Shown here in pieces: positions 33,424-45,094 of a stretch of 64,000 nt of DNA; the stretch's first letter is position 1, and each line of letters starts with the position of its first letter. The DNA is taken from positions 33,994,558 to 34,058,557 of the forward strand of contig CM043946.1 of assembly GCA_014529385.2 (NCBI GenBank), in the 5' to 3' direction. Under the pieces are notes generated by a model. The model did no database searches. It was not told the DNA's origin and saw only the letters and a list, made by a program, of their open reading frames with translations. This DNA comes from Adiantum capillus-veneris (Eukaryota; Streptophyta; Polypodiopsida; Polypodiales; Pteridaceae). Made by a program: the position numbers and the translations under genes.

Positions 33424-34110
33424 GGAAATAGGGGGACGACCTGGGTAACACCTGAGGGGGATGAAATGCATGTACCCTTAAATATGCTACAAGCAATGCA
33501 TATCGCTTCCGACAAGACTCATCCTAATGTAACGAAGAAAACATACAAGTGGGTCCCTAAAGCTTCTTTAGTGACCATAGCTAGTGCTAAAAAACAAAAG
33601 CCTTGTAAGAAACGTACCACTCGCTCCAAGAAAAGTAAGAAAATGTTGCGATGGATCCCTAAACGACTATTGGAAGCCCAAGGCTACTATCAAGGAAATG
33701 ATCAAATCTGGGTGCCAAAACGTAGATTTTGCTCTTACCTATCACCTGACCCAAGTGAGCCCAATCCCGTAGCTCCAAAACGAATCAATGATCGTGGAAA
33801 GAAAAAGATCACAGAACGCTACACACCCGCTCCCGAGCTAGTTTGGGTACCAAAGAAAGAACGATTTGTTCCACCTAGCTCAGGAAGGGGGGAGTCCCAT
33901 GAAGATTCTAGCTCCTCATGTAATACATCCATAGAGGTAAAAGCTTCTACACAGCCTCCATCTATAGTAATGGACCTCAATGAAGCTACAAAAGAATCCA
34001 CACCTCCCAGTGTTCAAGAATCACCTAATGAACCACTTCAAGTTCGATCCTGGGAGAGTACCTTACCACCCTTGCAACTTGGCGAGGCACCTAGGGTAAT
34101 AAAAAACTAA
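33424..34110 (+). pseudogene. Trp-rich W-(I/V)-P-K repeat domain, unknown function
   Basis: The same frame as the protease, after a TGA at 33421. It holds a basic, tryptophan-rich protein with KWVPKASL (33547-33570), the full unit RWIPKRLLEAQGYYQGNDQ + IWVPK (33649-33720) and LVWVPKKER (33838-33864), then an acidic Ser/Thr/Pro-rich tail to the TAA at 34108-34110. Related units occur on the minus strand at 60875-61310 in a second element. I do not recognise the family. Basic residues and spaced Trp suggest nucleic-acid or Gag binding, but this is a guess. It sits where RT would be expected and replaces pol. Confidence 0.6.
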
Positions 34111-35788
34111 TGGCAAAAATCCTCACCTATTACCAACTGGAACAATTGGTTTCAAAGGGTGACAAGCTCATTTCAAACGGTATGATCTACCCAAGGAAGG
34201 GGGGAGTGTTTGCTGACATCCATTATTCACTTGTTTCCCTCTCAACCTTTTTCCCTGACCTCTCAATTCCAATCTTAGGGAATGTACATATAAAGCTTTA
34301 TACTCACAAAAAACAAAAAAATAAAGAGCAAGAGCAATTCGCAAACGAGTATGCACAATAAAAGTCAAAACATTGACTCAGACCTACACATGTCACATCT
34401 GGTACAGCGAAACAGAAACCTATGCCATGAAACACCTTCGATCCTCATCACTTGAGTGATGGAGGGTAAGGTAAGATTAGTACGATAGGAGTGTTTCTGT
34501 TTTAGAGTTGAGTGATTAGAAAAGTTCTCTTTTTCCACTAATGTGCCTCCTGGAGGTATTCCTTTTGTTTCCTAGTGTGTACAGGAGCGTGTTGCTATTG
34601 ATTGGATTTGGACGTTCATGGAACCTTCAAATCAAGCACGACCATCAACACAAACAGGTGTTTCTTGTCCATTAGCATTGCCCTTATCTTTTTGCATCTA
34701 TGATTGTCTGCTTTGATTGTGATTGGTAGCATAATATTCAGCGCATTTGCTTAGTATCAAACATTTAATTCAATGTAATGTTTTGTCATAATCACTTGTC
34801 TAGGTTTAAAAATCAAGCAGTCCAACTAAGCTAGTTTGACCAAGCTAGGTATTAGAAATCTTCTCTTAATACCATGGGGAATGCCTTCCTAATAAGCAAT
34901 GGTTACTTAGGTTCTTAATCCGATTTAGGCAGCATTGTATGAAAGGTACTAGGGCTTTCTAGTGGGCTTAACCCTATCGACCTTTAGCTTAAGTATTATA
35001 AAGGGAGTTTACTAATGTGATGAGCCTCGGGAGGGTAACAATGTTATATGACCCCCCAAAGTTACAAAATTTAAATGCTGAAAATGAACAAGCAAAAAAT
35101 CAAAGTGCCACAATGTAAAATTTTAAGCTGGAAGAGAAATCTCAGCTTGAATTGGTACTTCACTCACATGTATAGCCTATGGTACTAGAGCCCTAGAGGT
35201 TCCCAGTGTGGGCGCTTTTCCTTGAAAAGCAAAAAACCCAAGGCATACAAAATAAGCACCCACTTCAAAATTGAATCAATGTGAAAAGACTTTGGGGGGT
35301 CAAAGAAAAAGTAATCAGTCAGGCGATGATTTCATGAGAAATTCCTTTTATGGTAGCTTAACTACAAGGTTTTCTAGATATAGCCTCTAGTCAGCCCTTG
35401 AACATGAATACTTGGCTCTCGCGATTAAACAACTTAATTGACCACAGAAAGTTAAGAAGCTTACCCATGGTATTAATATTCGATCTCTAGTGCCTTTCGA
35501 CCGTCATATTAGCGACCCCAGACTTGTTTAATTTTCTACCTTTACATCTGTTTATGCATTTGATTACATTGAAATTTAATGTTCATTGCTAACAAATTGT
35601 TTGAAATTCTTTGACCAATCAATTTGTCTACCTAAAACTGCATATGCTTTTTAAGAGAATGCAATTACTGTGCCAATGTTGTTTGATTTTGCAGTGACTG
35701 AAGAAGGCTAAGGACATTCATCTCAAATGCTCTTCCATCTCGACGAACCAGCTTTAACTCAATAGCTTCCGAGGACGGAATCTACATC
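34111..35788 (+). other. 3' non-coding interior of the 8.7-kb element
   Basis: After a weak 83-codon frame (34110-34361) I see no protein similarity. RT and integrase motifs are absent on both strands. The stretch may be untranslated RNA needed for packaging, or decayed pol. Confidence 0.6.
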
Positions 35789-35801
35789 AGGAAGGGGGGC
35801 A
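35789..35801 (+). promoter_or_regulatory. Polypurine tract of the 8.7-kb element
   Basis: AGGAAGGGGGGCA directly precedes the 3' LTR. Confidence 0.85.
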
Positions 35802-36086
35802 TGTTAACCCTCACGGCACACGGACACCCTATGATCTATAAACGTTGTATTATTTAGAGTCAGGTACCGGGCTTGTCGGTCCAATAGGGAAAGGTAGAGT
35901 GATCGTCGATGAGAGGCGCACTTTAACTTGGACATTCAAGGGATTAGTTGGTTAAGCATGGGCGCCCAAGTGTGAATGGGGTGAGCTCCTATAAAAGCCA
36001 ACTAAACCTAATTTTTACTCATTCTCTCATTTGTGCAATTGAAGAGTGCTCTTGCTCCATCTCCATCTTCTTCTTCTTCACCTCCT

Positions 36087-36134
<48 letters not shown>

Positions 36135-36377
36135 TGTGTGCGATCGAGCATTACGAAGGCACGACGGCGGCGAAGCGGTTGAGCGCGGCACGACTGCAGC
36201 TTCTTCTTCATCGCGGCGAGGAATCCACCACGAAGGCGAGCGTAGAGCGGTGAGTGACACACCCTTTGTTTTCTTGAGCTTGCTAGTTTAGGCTTGTTGT
36301 GTGCTTGGAGCCGTTTGTGGCTCGCACACGGTGTATTGGCAAGTCCCTTGCTTCGACAGTGCGGCAAGGAACGCACA
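35802..36377 (+). repeat. 3' LTR (576 bp)
   Basis: Same sequence as the 5' LTR apart from the length of the GA run and an A for G near the end (AACGCACA). Followed by TACAT (36378-36382). Confidence 0.95.
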
Positions 36378-36382
36378 TACAT
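36378..36382. other. Target-site duplication, right copy (TACAT)
   Basis: Matches 27673-27677. Confidence 0.92.
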
Positions 36383-36428
36383 TAAATTTCTTTAACTTTT
36401 ATAGTTTTTCTTACCTACCTTCAATTTT

Positions 36429-36497
36429 GTAGGTGGTATTACACTAAGCCTAGGTTTCGAGCTCATATCTGATTCCTGAGGTTCGCTATTCGCCGGA

Positions 36498-36544
<47 letters not shown>

Positions 36545-36716
36545 GGCCTGAGCACGCAGCTGTCGGATCTCTCGCCGCTCTCTCTGTGTTCTGTGTAGTG
36601 CTGCTCAGAGCCTCAAGCCGGAACTCTCTCTACTGTTCTGCCTCAGAGAGCACTGCTGACGGCCTCAACTTGGCTCTTTCACTCTCTTGCTCTGTTTCTC
36701 TCTCTTTGCATTCGCA

Positions 36717-36749
<33 letters not shown>

Positions 36750-36873
36750 GTTCGCACTCAAGGCCTGAGCGTGTCGCACGCTGCAGGGCACACTGGCGTG
36801 AGCAAGGAAATAATGCCATGTGGCAGAGGGGGGAGGAGCCGGAATTCCCTCCCCCATTATCCTGAGTATAGAT
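36429..36873. repeat. CT-rich repeat module (fourth copy)
   Basis: Begins GTAGGTGGTATTACACTAAG exactly like the copy at 22947 and ends CCCCCATTATCCTGAGTATA. It has (CT)n at 36501-36541 and 36720-36748. A compact copy that defines the probable limits of the family (about 445 bp). Confidence 0.8.
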
Positions 36874-37270
36874 AGAGCAAGAGAACCAAAATCCTCTTGT
36901 CTTCATCCACTCTAAGAAAGAGAACCAAGCCACACTTTTCTTCTTCCCCTCATCTTCTTCTTCTTTCATACAGAAAGAGCTTCCAAGCCTTACGTCTTTT
37001 ACTTCAAGAGAGAGATCGGCTTTCACATGAGAGAGATCGTCTTTTACTTCAAGAGAGAGGTCGGCTTTCACACGAGAGCAAACCATCTTCTTCCCTTACC
37101 AAGAAAGAGAAAGTTGAGTCCTCCTTCTTCTTCTTGGCCACAAAATCTTCTTGGCCACAAAAGATGGAGAGTATATGAGAGATCTCCTCCACCAATCCCC
37201 CCCCCCCCCTTTTTTTTTCCGTCAGGGTCGACAATCGGGGGTGTCCAGTCTGCACCATCTATCAGGACCA
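36874..37270. other. Low-complexity, gene-free stretch
   Basis: Pyrimidine/purine-rich DNA with a tandem duplication of about 45 bp (units containing TTTACTTCAAGAGAGAG, about 36997-37080) and a C12-T10-like homopolymer junction (about 37198-37220). No gene seen. Confidence 0.6.
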
Positions 37271-37498
37271 CTTTCTAAGTTGTAGTCGTCAAAGTTTCCA
37301 ACACATCAATGCACAAAATCTAGAGCTTGCAGCTACAATGAGATACTCTCACCTCAACAGTCGAAATTGCTCGAGGTGCTGACACCTCAGCAGTCATAAT
37401 AATGTGCACCTATTCGCCAAACTCCTACAGATGCTCTCCATTGTACACTGGAACTTCCTTTCTTGTGATGGCCCCTCTCCTTCCGACTCTTGACGATC

Positions 37499-37591
37499 GG
37501 AAAAGGACATTGAGTGTCCTTTTCCTTGGAAACTAGCTCCCACCATGGCTTGCGGTGGAGTGTCCTTTCCCTACACGTTGCTCCCTAGAAC

Positions 37592-37657
<66 letters not shown>

Positions 37658-38074
37658 TCTTCTTTGTCCGTCAAGGTGGAGAGTCGGGAGGCAGCGACTC
37701 TGAACCGCTCATCTGCAGCTCATTCTGGCCCAAAATTTCTGTTGCAGCCGTCAAATGCACAGCAATCAGCATACGGAATCCAAGTCGTGAGTCTCCAATG
37801 GGGTGACAACAGGTCAGCACGCGGAACGTGATGCGGTGTTGACACCTCAGCTTGCGTAATGGCACTCTTGCAAGCCAATCAATGGCGTCCTAATCAATAG
37901 CGAGCTCTGAGTGATTGTGCAACTGTGCAACTCACCACCTTATAATCATTGGTGCCCTTCCTCTCGACCATTGACGGCAGGAAATGGTCGCTAGTGACCA
38001 TTTTCGTAATCAAGGCTCTCGGCCTCCGTCGGTTGCCCATGATTAACGGGAATGGTCGGTAGGTGACCATTCCC
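37499..38074. repeat. Three perfect or near-perfect hairpins in a diverged tandem repeat
   Basis: The stems are GGAAAAGGACA/TGTCCTTTTCC at 37499-37525 (11 bp, 5-nt loop), AAATGGTC/GACCATTT at 37982-38003 (8 bp) and GGGAATGGTC/GACCATTCCC at 38048-38074 (10 bp). Related flanks (TTGACG...GG before, CCCTACAC after) show they belong to duplicated units; TGACACCTCAGC recurs at 37378 and about 37841. A (GA)n run at 37592-37653 lies between them. No gene. Confidence 0.6.
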
Positions 38075-40960
38075 TACACCTTAAACTTCCTTCCCTTGAT
38101 CCCTGCTGCTCATCTCGTTCATGATTGGTACAACTCTCTCTAATATTAAGATAGAGAAAACGTTAATGAGCATACGCAGCACCACAATTACCGCAATCAG
38201 CACCAATCTTAATTTGTTACGACGTCGCCTGATGATGTGGTAGATGGACTAAGAGAGGTGCACGAATGTGGTGCCGAATTGCATCGCGAGGGTGCGCTTC
38301 TACGGCGAGGCCACAATCGCACCACCTTTTGCTTTTCTTCATTCTTTTCACATTACCTCCCAAAAATTGAGCGCCCAATTAAATGGTCCAAGACCAAGTG
38401 CCTAAAACCAAAGTCCCATGCCCATATCATTGCAAGACTCAAACCTGAAAACCTTGAAAATAATATCACAATGACATTTTCTGGCATGCCCATTGCCATC
38501 CACTGCTATGTGGTGCGGAAAACGAATGTAAACACCTTCGCTCTTTCTTCTTAGAAAACAGATCACTGAACTTATGGATTGGAGCATTAAGATATCTCAA
38601 AAAGACCTTGTAATTATTTGGATTGATTAATATAATTCACTCACAATTGTGAGTTTTGAAACAAAAAATAAAAGACATCTCAAAAAGAATAAAATTGTCC
38701 ATGCTTTCCTTGTCAAAGTTGTATCCTATCAGAGGGTGCTTGGATGCCCAAATGCTGAAGTCCGCGGTCAGTGTCGCAAAGCTCAAAAGATCGGACAACC
38801 ACCCACCCTGAATCATTTTGCGTCGGGTTCTCCAAGGATGTCGAAAGATATGGGGTTTGAAAGGTGAGTCGGGAAGGCACGTAGTCTCTGCATGTGAAAG
38901 GTGTGTGAGAGATATAACAACAGACATAGATAGCTCCAACAATCACCATAAATTGACAACCACTTTGTTAATGTAGAGGAAGCTTAAACACTTGAACCTG
39001 AGAGTATAGGCAAGATTTCAAAGCTCAATTACCTAAAGTGGGTTGTTAACGACCATGTTACTTAAATTGAGTGTTAATTGAAGAGTTTAAGCTCCTTATA
39101 ACAGGTTAACCTGATTTAACACTGCAGTTGATAGAAAAAAGAAACTTCAAGAATCCACGAAGAAGAAGGTAGAGAGTGTTCGATGATCTTGATGATGATG
39201 CTCTCCTCTGCGGTGCTGAGTCTCGCTTCAATTGCTCCAAAAAAATCTCCTCTCGCTGCTCGAAAAAAAACCTCTCCTCAATGCCAAAAAAATTGTGCCC
39301 TTAAGGGCATGTGAGCCCCCCGCTTTTGGTCGGGAACTCCTCTTTCCTATTTTAGCTCGAGTTTGCATGACTTCTAATCTCGGCTGGCTTCGGGCGCCGT
39401 GACAACCCCTTGTGGGATGGTTCTCTTCAATAAAAGGGTCTTGGACTATCATGGCCACGTGGGAACAACCCCACAAAGTGCAACACATCATCATTGTGCC
39501 GCAAGGACAACCTACGATGGCACAACACCATCCGCCATCAACGGCATCCAACAACGTCAAGGGCGCCGTTCACGGGGCCGGGAGTAGCGCCTGCAGCGCC
39601 ACCGCCCAAGGTCACCATCGCTAGGGAGCTCCACCATCACACGCCCCCTTGGCTTTGCTTAATTCTATGCACACATGCAATATAGATATGTTATCATTGC
39701 GGCTCGAGACCTCACATGTGGGGTAAAAACATTGACACATGGCAGCATGTGGAGCAACCACCATCCAATGACCTCCAAAACTCACCATAAGAAGCATAAA
39801 AATTTTGTTTTTCTTTCTTGCTTCAATCGCCTACCATCTGTGGCCCACTGAGGCGATGACTGAGCCATCAGCTCCTATTGAAAGCCATCGTCCCGTATTT
39901 CAATGCTCGCAGACCTTGCTGCATTCCAACCATTCAGGGCCCGCTAATCGATGTTGCCAAAACTATCAAAAGTCATCTGGCATTGTACTATCGGCAATCG
40001 TCATCCACTTTGAACTTCAATATCTCACCAACAGGAACTCCGATTGATGAGCCGTAAATTCCTATGGCCTTCACACACTGCATAGTTTCCATACAAGACT
40101 TGGCGAGGCTGACAATACCCCTAATGACACACCGATCGAGGTGACCAATCTGGCACATAACTGGCCCCCGATAAAACTTCAACTAGAAACATCTTGGCAG
40201 CCAGAACTCTGATTGTCGATTTAAGACCGGCGCGCTCCACAAGATGAGCACTTCAGGTCCATGCATTTACTTCATCTTTGATCTTTCATCTGCAGTTGTC
40301 CAATGCGATACGGATATGCAAACCATTCCAACTTCAAACTATCATAACTTTCACACTATAGCTCCAATTGATGAGCCGTAAAGACAGATCTTTGGAGCTC
40401 TTTGAGTACTACAGTTCTTGTCCATAAACATACATTTATGATCACCTCAGACATACCCACTTCTAGCATCAAAAAACATAGTTCTTGGCTTTTTAAAGCC
40501 GCATCTAGCATACATTTAGCATTAAACTTGTTTGTTATTGAGCCCTAGTCACTACTCAATAAACACATAGACTTTAAATAATCTTAACTTGCATCCCTTT
40601 GCTCTTTTTCCTATCATGGAAGCGGAGCGACACGAAAACGGTTGCCACGGTCACAGTCGTGTGCATACCTTATGTCATAAAATATAATATCTAACCAACC
40701 CAAATGATTTTCTCATATTAAACTGATCATTTATAATTGTGAGAGAATAAATGGGAACAAGGATTAGAATATAAACATGTGCTTATAGATCTATCTCAGC
40801 ATGAGGCCAATGGTAAAGGGGTCCAAATGAGAGATGGTCTGTCAAAGAGCAAGGCTAACCAATGGAGCTTAAAGACCTTAGGGTTAGCTTCATTGAAGAC
40901 CTCCAAAGTTTAGAGTTTAAAGTCCTTTGACCTTAGGTAAGCTAGGGTTGTCCTTCAGGT
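38075..40960. other. Gene-free stretch
   Basis: I found no convincing coding region, RNA gene or element end. Short frames lack any recognisable motif. The phrase TGATGAGCCGTAAA occurs twice (about 40046 and 40369), hinting at old repeats. Confidence 0.5.
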
Positions 40961-40978
40961 GGGAACCCGGCCCAAGCT

Positions 40979-41112
40979 TGAGGTGCTTGTCGTGCTTGTT
41001 GACTAAGGTGCTTGAGGTGCTTAATGACTAAGGTGCTTGAGGATAAGGTGCTCCATGACTAAGGTGCTTAATGACTAAGGTGCTCCATGACTAAGGTGCT
41101 TGAGGGTAAGGT
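40979..41112 (+). repeat. 16-bp minisatellite (GACTAAGGTGCTT type)
   Basis: Six or more imperfect copies of ATGACTAAGGTGCTYN. Non-coding. Confidence 0.8.
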
Positions 41113-41160
41113 GTTCAAAAAGTCAAATCTAATCCCTACTCATGAGGGTGCAGTGGCCTG

Positions 41161-42182
41161 TAATTGTAGGGGCTATAGAGAGAACACACACACACACACT
41201 CACACAAGGCAAGCTTGGTACCAAGAAGGCAAATAGGACACTTATCAAGCTCCTCCTCATGTTGCCTTCATGGTGCGCCTAAAGCCTATTGGTTGTTGGC
41301 CTCCCAAGGGGTCCAATGATAAAATAGTTAATTTAATTAATTGTTTTAGCATTTATCAAGTCTTTTTTCTCAAAGAGGAAAGGGGCACACTTGTCCCCAG
41401 GTCCCCAGGCTACCCTTGTTGCTTGTTATGCATTCTGCATGTGATAGGCCAGGCTTGCAGGGGTCCAATGAGCTTCCAAGTTGAGCTAGAAAAGGGGCTC
41501 GACCAAAGCAAGAAGGGGGGTTTCTTGGGGGGTATACTCTCCCACACACACTCACGCACACTCTCATGGTGTGAAGTTCAAAGTGCAAGAGCTCCATCTC
41601 CTTCTCCAAGCTAGTAGAGAAGTTGAGAGCCTACACCAACACTCTTGGCTATGGAATGCAAATCCAACCAAAAGCCCTAATTGTAGGGGCTAGAGAGTGA
41701 ACACACACACACACACTCACACAAGGCAAGCTTGGCACCAAGAAGGCAAATAGGACACTTCTCAAGATCCTCCTCATATTTTCCTCATGGTTTGCCTAAA
41801 GCCTATTGGTTGGCCTCCCAAGGGGTCCAATGATAAATTACTTAATTTAATTAGTTGGTTTAGCATTTATCAAGTCGTCCCTCTCAAAGGGAAAAGGAAG
41901 ACGACTGTCCCAAGGCTACCCTTGTTGCTTGTTATGCATTTTGCATGTGATTGGCCAGGCTTGCAGGGGTCCAATGAGCTTCCAAGTTGAGCTAGAAGAG
42001 GGGCTCCACCAAAGCAAGAAGGGGGGTTTCTTGGGGGGTATACTCTCCCACATAAACTCACGCACACTCTCATGGTGTGAAGTGCAAAGTGCAAGAGCTC
42101 CATCTCCTTCTCCAAGCTAGTAGAGAAGTTGAGAGCCTACACCAACACTCTTGACTATGGAATGCAAATCCAACCAAGAGCC
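41161..42182 (+). repeat. Tandem duplication of a ~518-bp unit
   Basis: Copy 1 (about 41161-41678) and copy 2 (about 41679-42182) start with TAATTGTAGGGGCTA, contain (AC)n followed by CTCACACAAGGCAAGCTTGG and end with CTATGGAATGCAAATCCAAC. They differ by small indels. They may be part of the LTR that precedes the primer site at 42756. Confidence 0.85.
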
Positions 42183-42755
42183 ATGCTTCAATGCTTAATC
42201 TTTTCATCTTCTCCATCTTCATTACTATGCTATTATGTATGCTAGCAAGAAGAGTGATGATAAGTGAGGAACTATTTCTTTCTCCTGTGAATGTTTCTTC
42301 TTCCTCTTCCCTACCCTCATTCCCCACTAGCTCTCTCCACCTTCAGAGGTGTTTGAGGCCTTGGGATTGAGGCTTGGGATAGTTTATGCTTTTTATAAAG
42401 TCTATGTTATGATCATGATGAATGAAGCTTTCCATCTTCATTGCATCACCTAGGTCACAAGGAACACAAAGATTGTATTGTATCAAGTCTCTTTTAATGG
42501 GAGAATCTATAATACAAATGTCAATTGGAGGGGGGACCGGCTCCATATAAATCCGGTCCTCAAATGTTGTCAATGCCTTTAATTCTCTCTCTTTTAGGTT
42601 ATTGCTCATGCCATGTTAGCTAGGAAATGTGTTTAATGTTGCTCTCTCCATTGAAGCACTCTCTCTACCTACAAGAAGGAATTTTCTTAATGAAATGCTC
42701 ACTATGTTATTCTATTTCCACTACAATCTAAGTTAATAGGCCAACTCCATTACAT
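42183..42755 (+). repeat. Probable LTR end upstream of a gypsy primer site
   Basis: Non-coding stretch ending ...CCATTACA directly before the primer-binding site. Its left limit and partner LTR are not visible in the window. Confidence 0.35.
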
Positions 42756-42767
42756 TGGTATCAAACC
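42756..42767 (+). promoter_or_regulatory. Primer-binding site, Met-type, diverged
   Basis: TGGTATCAAACC resembles the initiator-Met site TGGTATCAGAGC and lies upstream of a gypsy gag. Confidence 0.6.
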
Positions 42768-43169
42768 ATTTGGTTTTTCTTTTCTTGCTTAAGAAGAGAG
42801 GTCCTTCAGTAGCCTATTAATGGTCGATTTTGTTAATTATATTAGGGTAAGTGGGACTGGGATCTATTATCGGTTTTGTTGAGCCCACTATGTGGGATAT
42901 GGTGCACACCTTGGGAGCTTTGGTCTTAATAATGGAGTCTTTTTAGACTTGGCTATGGCTTTACCATTATTGAGTCATAAGAAGTTTGAAAGGAGCTATC
43001 CGTCGATAATTATGCAGTATTAGACACACTCCACTACTCTCTGTAATTAATCAATTTGAGCCGTGGGTGTAGATGCTTAAGTGCTGATTTCAAAGGCTAA
43101 GAGGAGTAGCAACTAAGGTTTTGAATTTCCAAAGAATATGTGCCAAGTAAACACGCAAATTATGTTAAC

Positions 43170-44339
43170 ATGGCTGACAATAATGACGAGAACACGATTA
43201 ATGTTGATAACTTTGATTTTGCACATGAAGATGCTAATGATGATGGCCCCATGTTTGTCAATTATCTTGTTATTAGGTTGCAACAAGCTATGGGCAACCC
43301 TGCTTTGCAAGCCGAAGTTACTTAACAACCTCGTGCTTATGGAATTTCCTTTCCTCTACAAGAGAAGAGAGAGCTTACGAGGCCTCTTGATGAGACCCCC
43401 AAAAGAAGACTCTCTCCCATACGAGAGGAGGAATCCAAAGAATGAGAAAGTAATGAATCCCTACGTTCCTCTGAAGATGTGGCTCCACGAAGACAACGGT
43501 CTAGATGGTCGCCAACTCCTCCCAAGAGAAAACGGTCAACCCACGGTCCTTCTCCTCGTCACTCCAAAAGGGAAGAGAGGAAACAAAGGGAGAAAAGGGC
43601 TAGAAAGAGGTCACCCTCTTCTCCTTCTTCACCTTCCTCCTCTTCCAATGAAAGCTATGTCTATTCTCCAAGAGAATACAAGAGGGGAGGACATTGCAAA
43701 TGAAGGTCACAAAAGCTCAAGAAGTTCAAAGAGGGAGGAAAGAGTATCTCTTTTCTCACCTATGATGGCACCTTTGGTTCTATCAACAAAGTATTGGCCT
43801 TCATCAAGTAATTTGATGCGGCCTTTGGAGATGAGGGCTTCACAGAGTCCTCCAAGCCACGCCATGTAGCTATGCACTTCCAAAAATCGTATTGTCAACG
43901 GTGGGCTAGTCTTCATGGCAATGGCAAAGCCCCAAAGACATGGAAAATTCTACGAGTTTCCATTGTGAAGAAATTCCTTGCAAGCGATGCAAAGGACAAA
44001 GTGCTTACCGAATGGCGATTTTAAAGCTTCTCTCCCATGATCTATTCACAAATATGTGGATAAGTTTTGGGATTTACATCTCAAGGCTATTGTATTTCAA
44101 AAGATAGACTTCGTCGAGCAAAAGCAATTGTGTGCAGGATTACCTAAAGAGATGGCCAAGTCATCAACTCTCAACGGCCTAGTTCTATCACCAAAGTAAT
44201 CCACCACACCAAGGTTGCTTTGCGCATCAATTTCCAGCAAGGGGCTAGAGAGAATTTCAAGCCCATGGAAAACAAAGACAAGAGTGATGCAAAGGGGAAA
44301 ACCAATGCCCAAAATTCTTCCCAAGGCAATTCCAACAAT

Positions 44340-44372
<33 letters not shown>

Positions 44373-44610
44373 CGGTCCAAGGAGAAAGGAGTTTACTTAC
44401 AAAGGTTAAAAAAAATCTTTTCTGAGAGCTTGAAGCTTTTTGCAAGGACCACAAATGTTTCAAGTGTGGGGGGCAAGGACATGGCTATCGTTCTTGTCCC
44501 AAGAGAAATGCCTACAATGAGACTCCTAGAGCTTCCACTATCAAAGCTCCAAAACAGGATGCTCATTGCAAAGGATCACCTCTCTTCTATGCTTGGGGAA
44601 ATGTAAGGGA
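43170..44610 (+). pseudogene. gag: Gypsy Gag with SR-rich region and zinc knuckle (broken)
   Basis: The ATG at 43170 opens frame 3 (MADNNDENTINVDNFDF). Stops at 43323-43325 and 43443-43445 interrupt it. The next part, 43479-43703, is very basic and Ser-Arg rich (RRQRSRWSPTPPKRKRS), ending at a TGA (43701-43703). Gag-core sequence follows in other frames (FKEGGKSISFLTYDG near 43725-43770, DAKDKVLTEWRF near 43987-44022). A run of AAC units (44337-44372) codes for poly-Asn. The zinc knuckle CFKCGGQGHGYRSC lies at about 44455-44496. Too many lesions for function. The SR-like segment before the Gag core is unusual. Confidence 0.75.
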
Positions 44611-44995
44611 GCATGATGCCTTCATCTTGTTCGACCCTGGATCTACTCACAACTTCATATCAACGGAGTTGGCCACCAAGTTGGGCATTCAAGATTTCAA
44701 GATGGGAGATATTGTAACGGCTGACGTAGCTTTCAAGGGATAGCAAGTCTCCGTTACTCCCTTGATTGGAAAGTTGAGGCTTCATGTCCAAAGCTACGTC
44801 GAAAAAGAAGACTTTTTCATCTGTCCTCTCCAACATGAGGATGCTATCCTAGGGGCACCATGGTTCAACCGCATGGCTACCAACATGAAGTTCCCTGAAA
44901 GGAGAATCTACTTCACCTATAAGGGAAAGAACGTGTATATAGATGTTAGTGAGTCCGGTCGTACAATACCTCTTGTAAATCCTCTTGCTTTTTGA
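44611..44995 (+). pseudogene. Gypsy aspartic protease (DPGST variant)
   Basis: The retropepsin domain reads AFILFDPGSTHNFIS with the catalytic Asp codon at 44632-44634; plant RVP_2-type proteases commonly show DSGA(T/S) or DPGS(T) here. A TAG at 44742-44744 splits the domain; the second half contains LIGKLRLHV and the C-terminal block AILGAPWF (about 44845-44868). The frame ends at a TGA near 44993. It would have cleaved the Gag-Pol polyprotein. Confidence 0.8.
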
Positions 44996-45094
44996 TAAAT
45001 CAATGAAGAGCTCAGTTTCTGCGTACATGATTTTTGTCAAAGAGTCCCTAAAAGATCCTAATGTTTTATCAAATACAAATGATAGCAAGAAGAG

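Larger units (their letters stand above)
27678..36377 (+). mobile_element. Young non-autonomous LTR retrotransposon (gag-protease, no RT or integrase)
   Basis: A complete element of 8.7 kb: LTRs of 574 and 576 bp that differ by little more than microsatellite length and one substitution, an Asp-tRNA-type primer site, a polypurine tract and a TACAT target duplication. The interior codes for Gag, four zinc knuckles, an aspartic protease and a Trp-rich repeat domain, but has no reverse transcriptase, RNase H or integrase in the 2.4 kb after the protease. The coding frame holds three stops and two frameshifts although the LTRs look new, so it was probably mobilised by another element's enzymes. 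Confidence 0.93.

Noticed and set aside
38237-38554. Possible small host gene
   Set aside because: 105 codons with no motif and no conserved start or splice context; surrounded by repeats.
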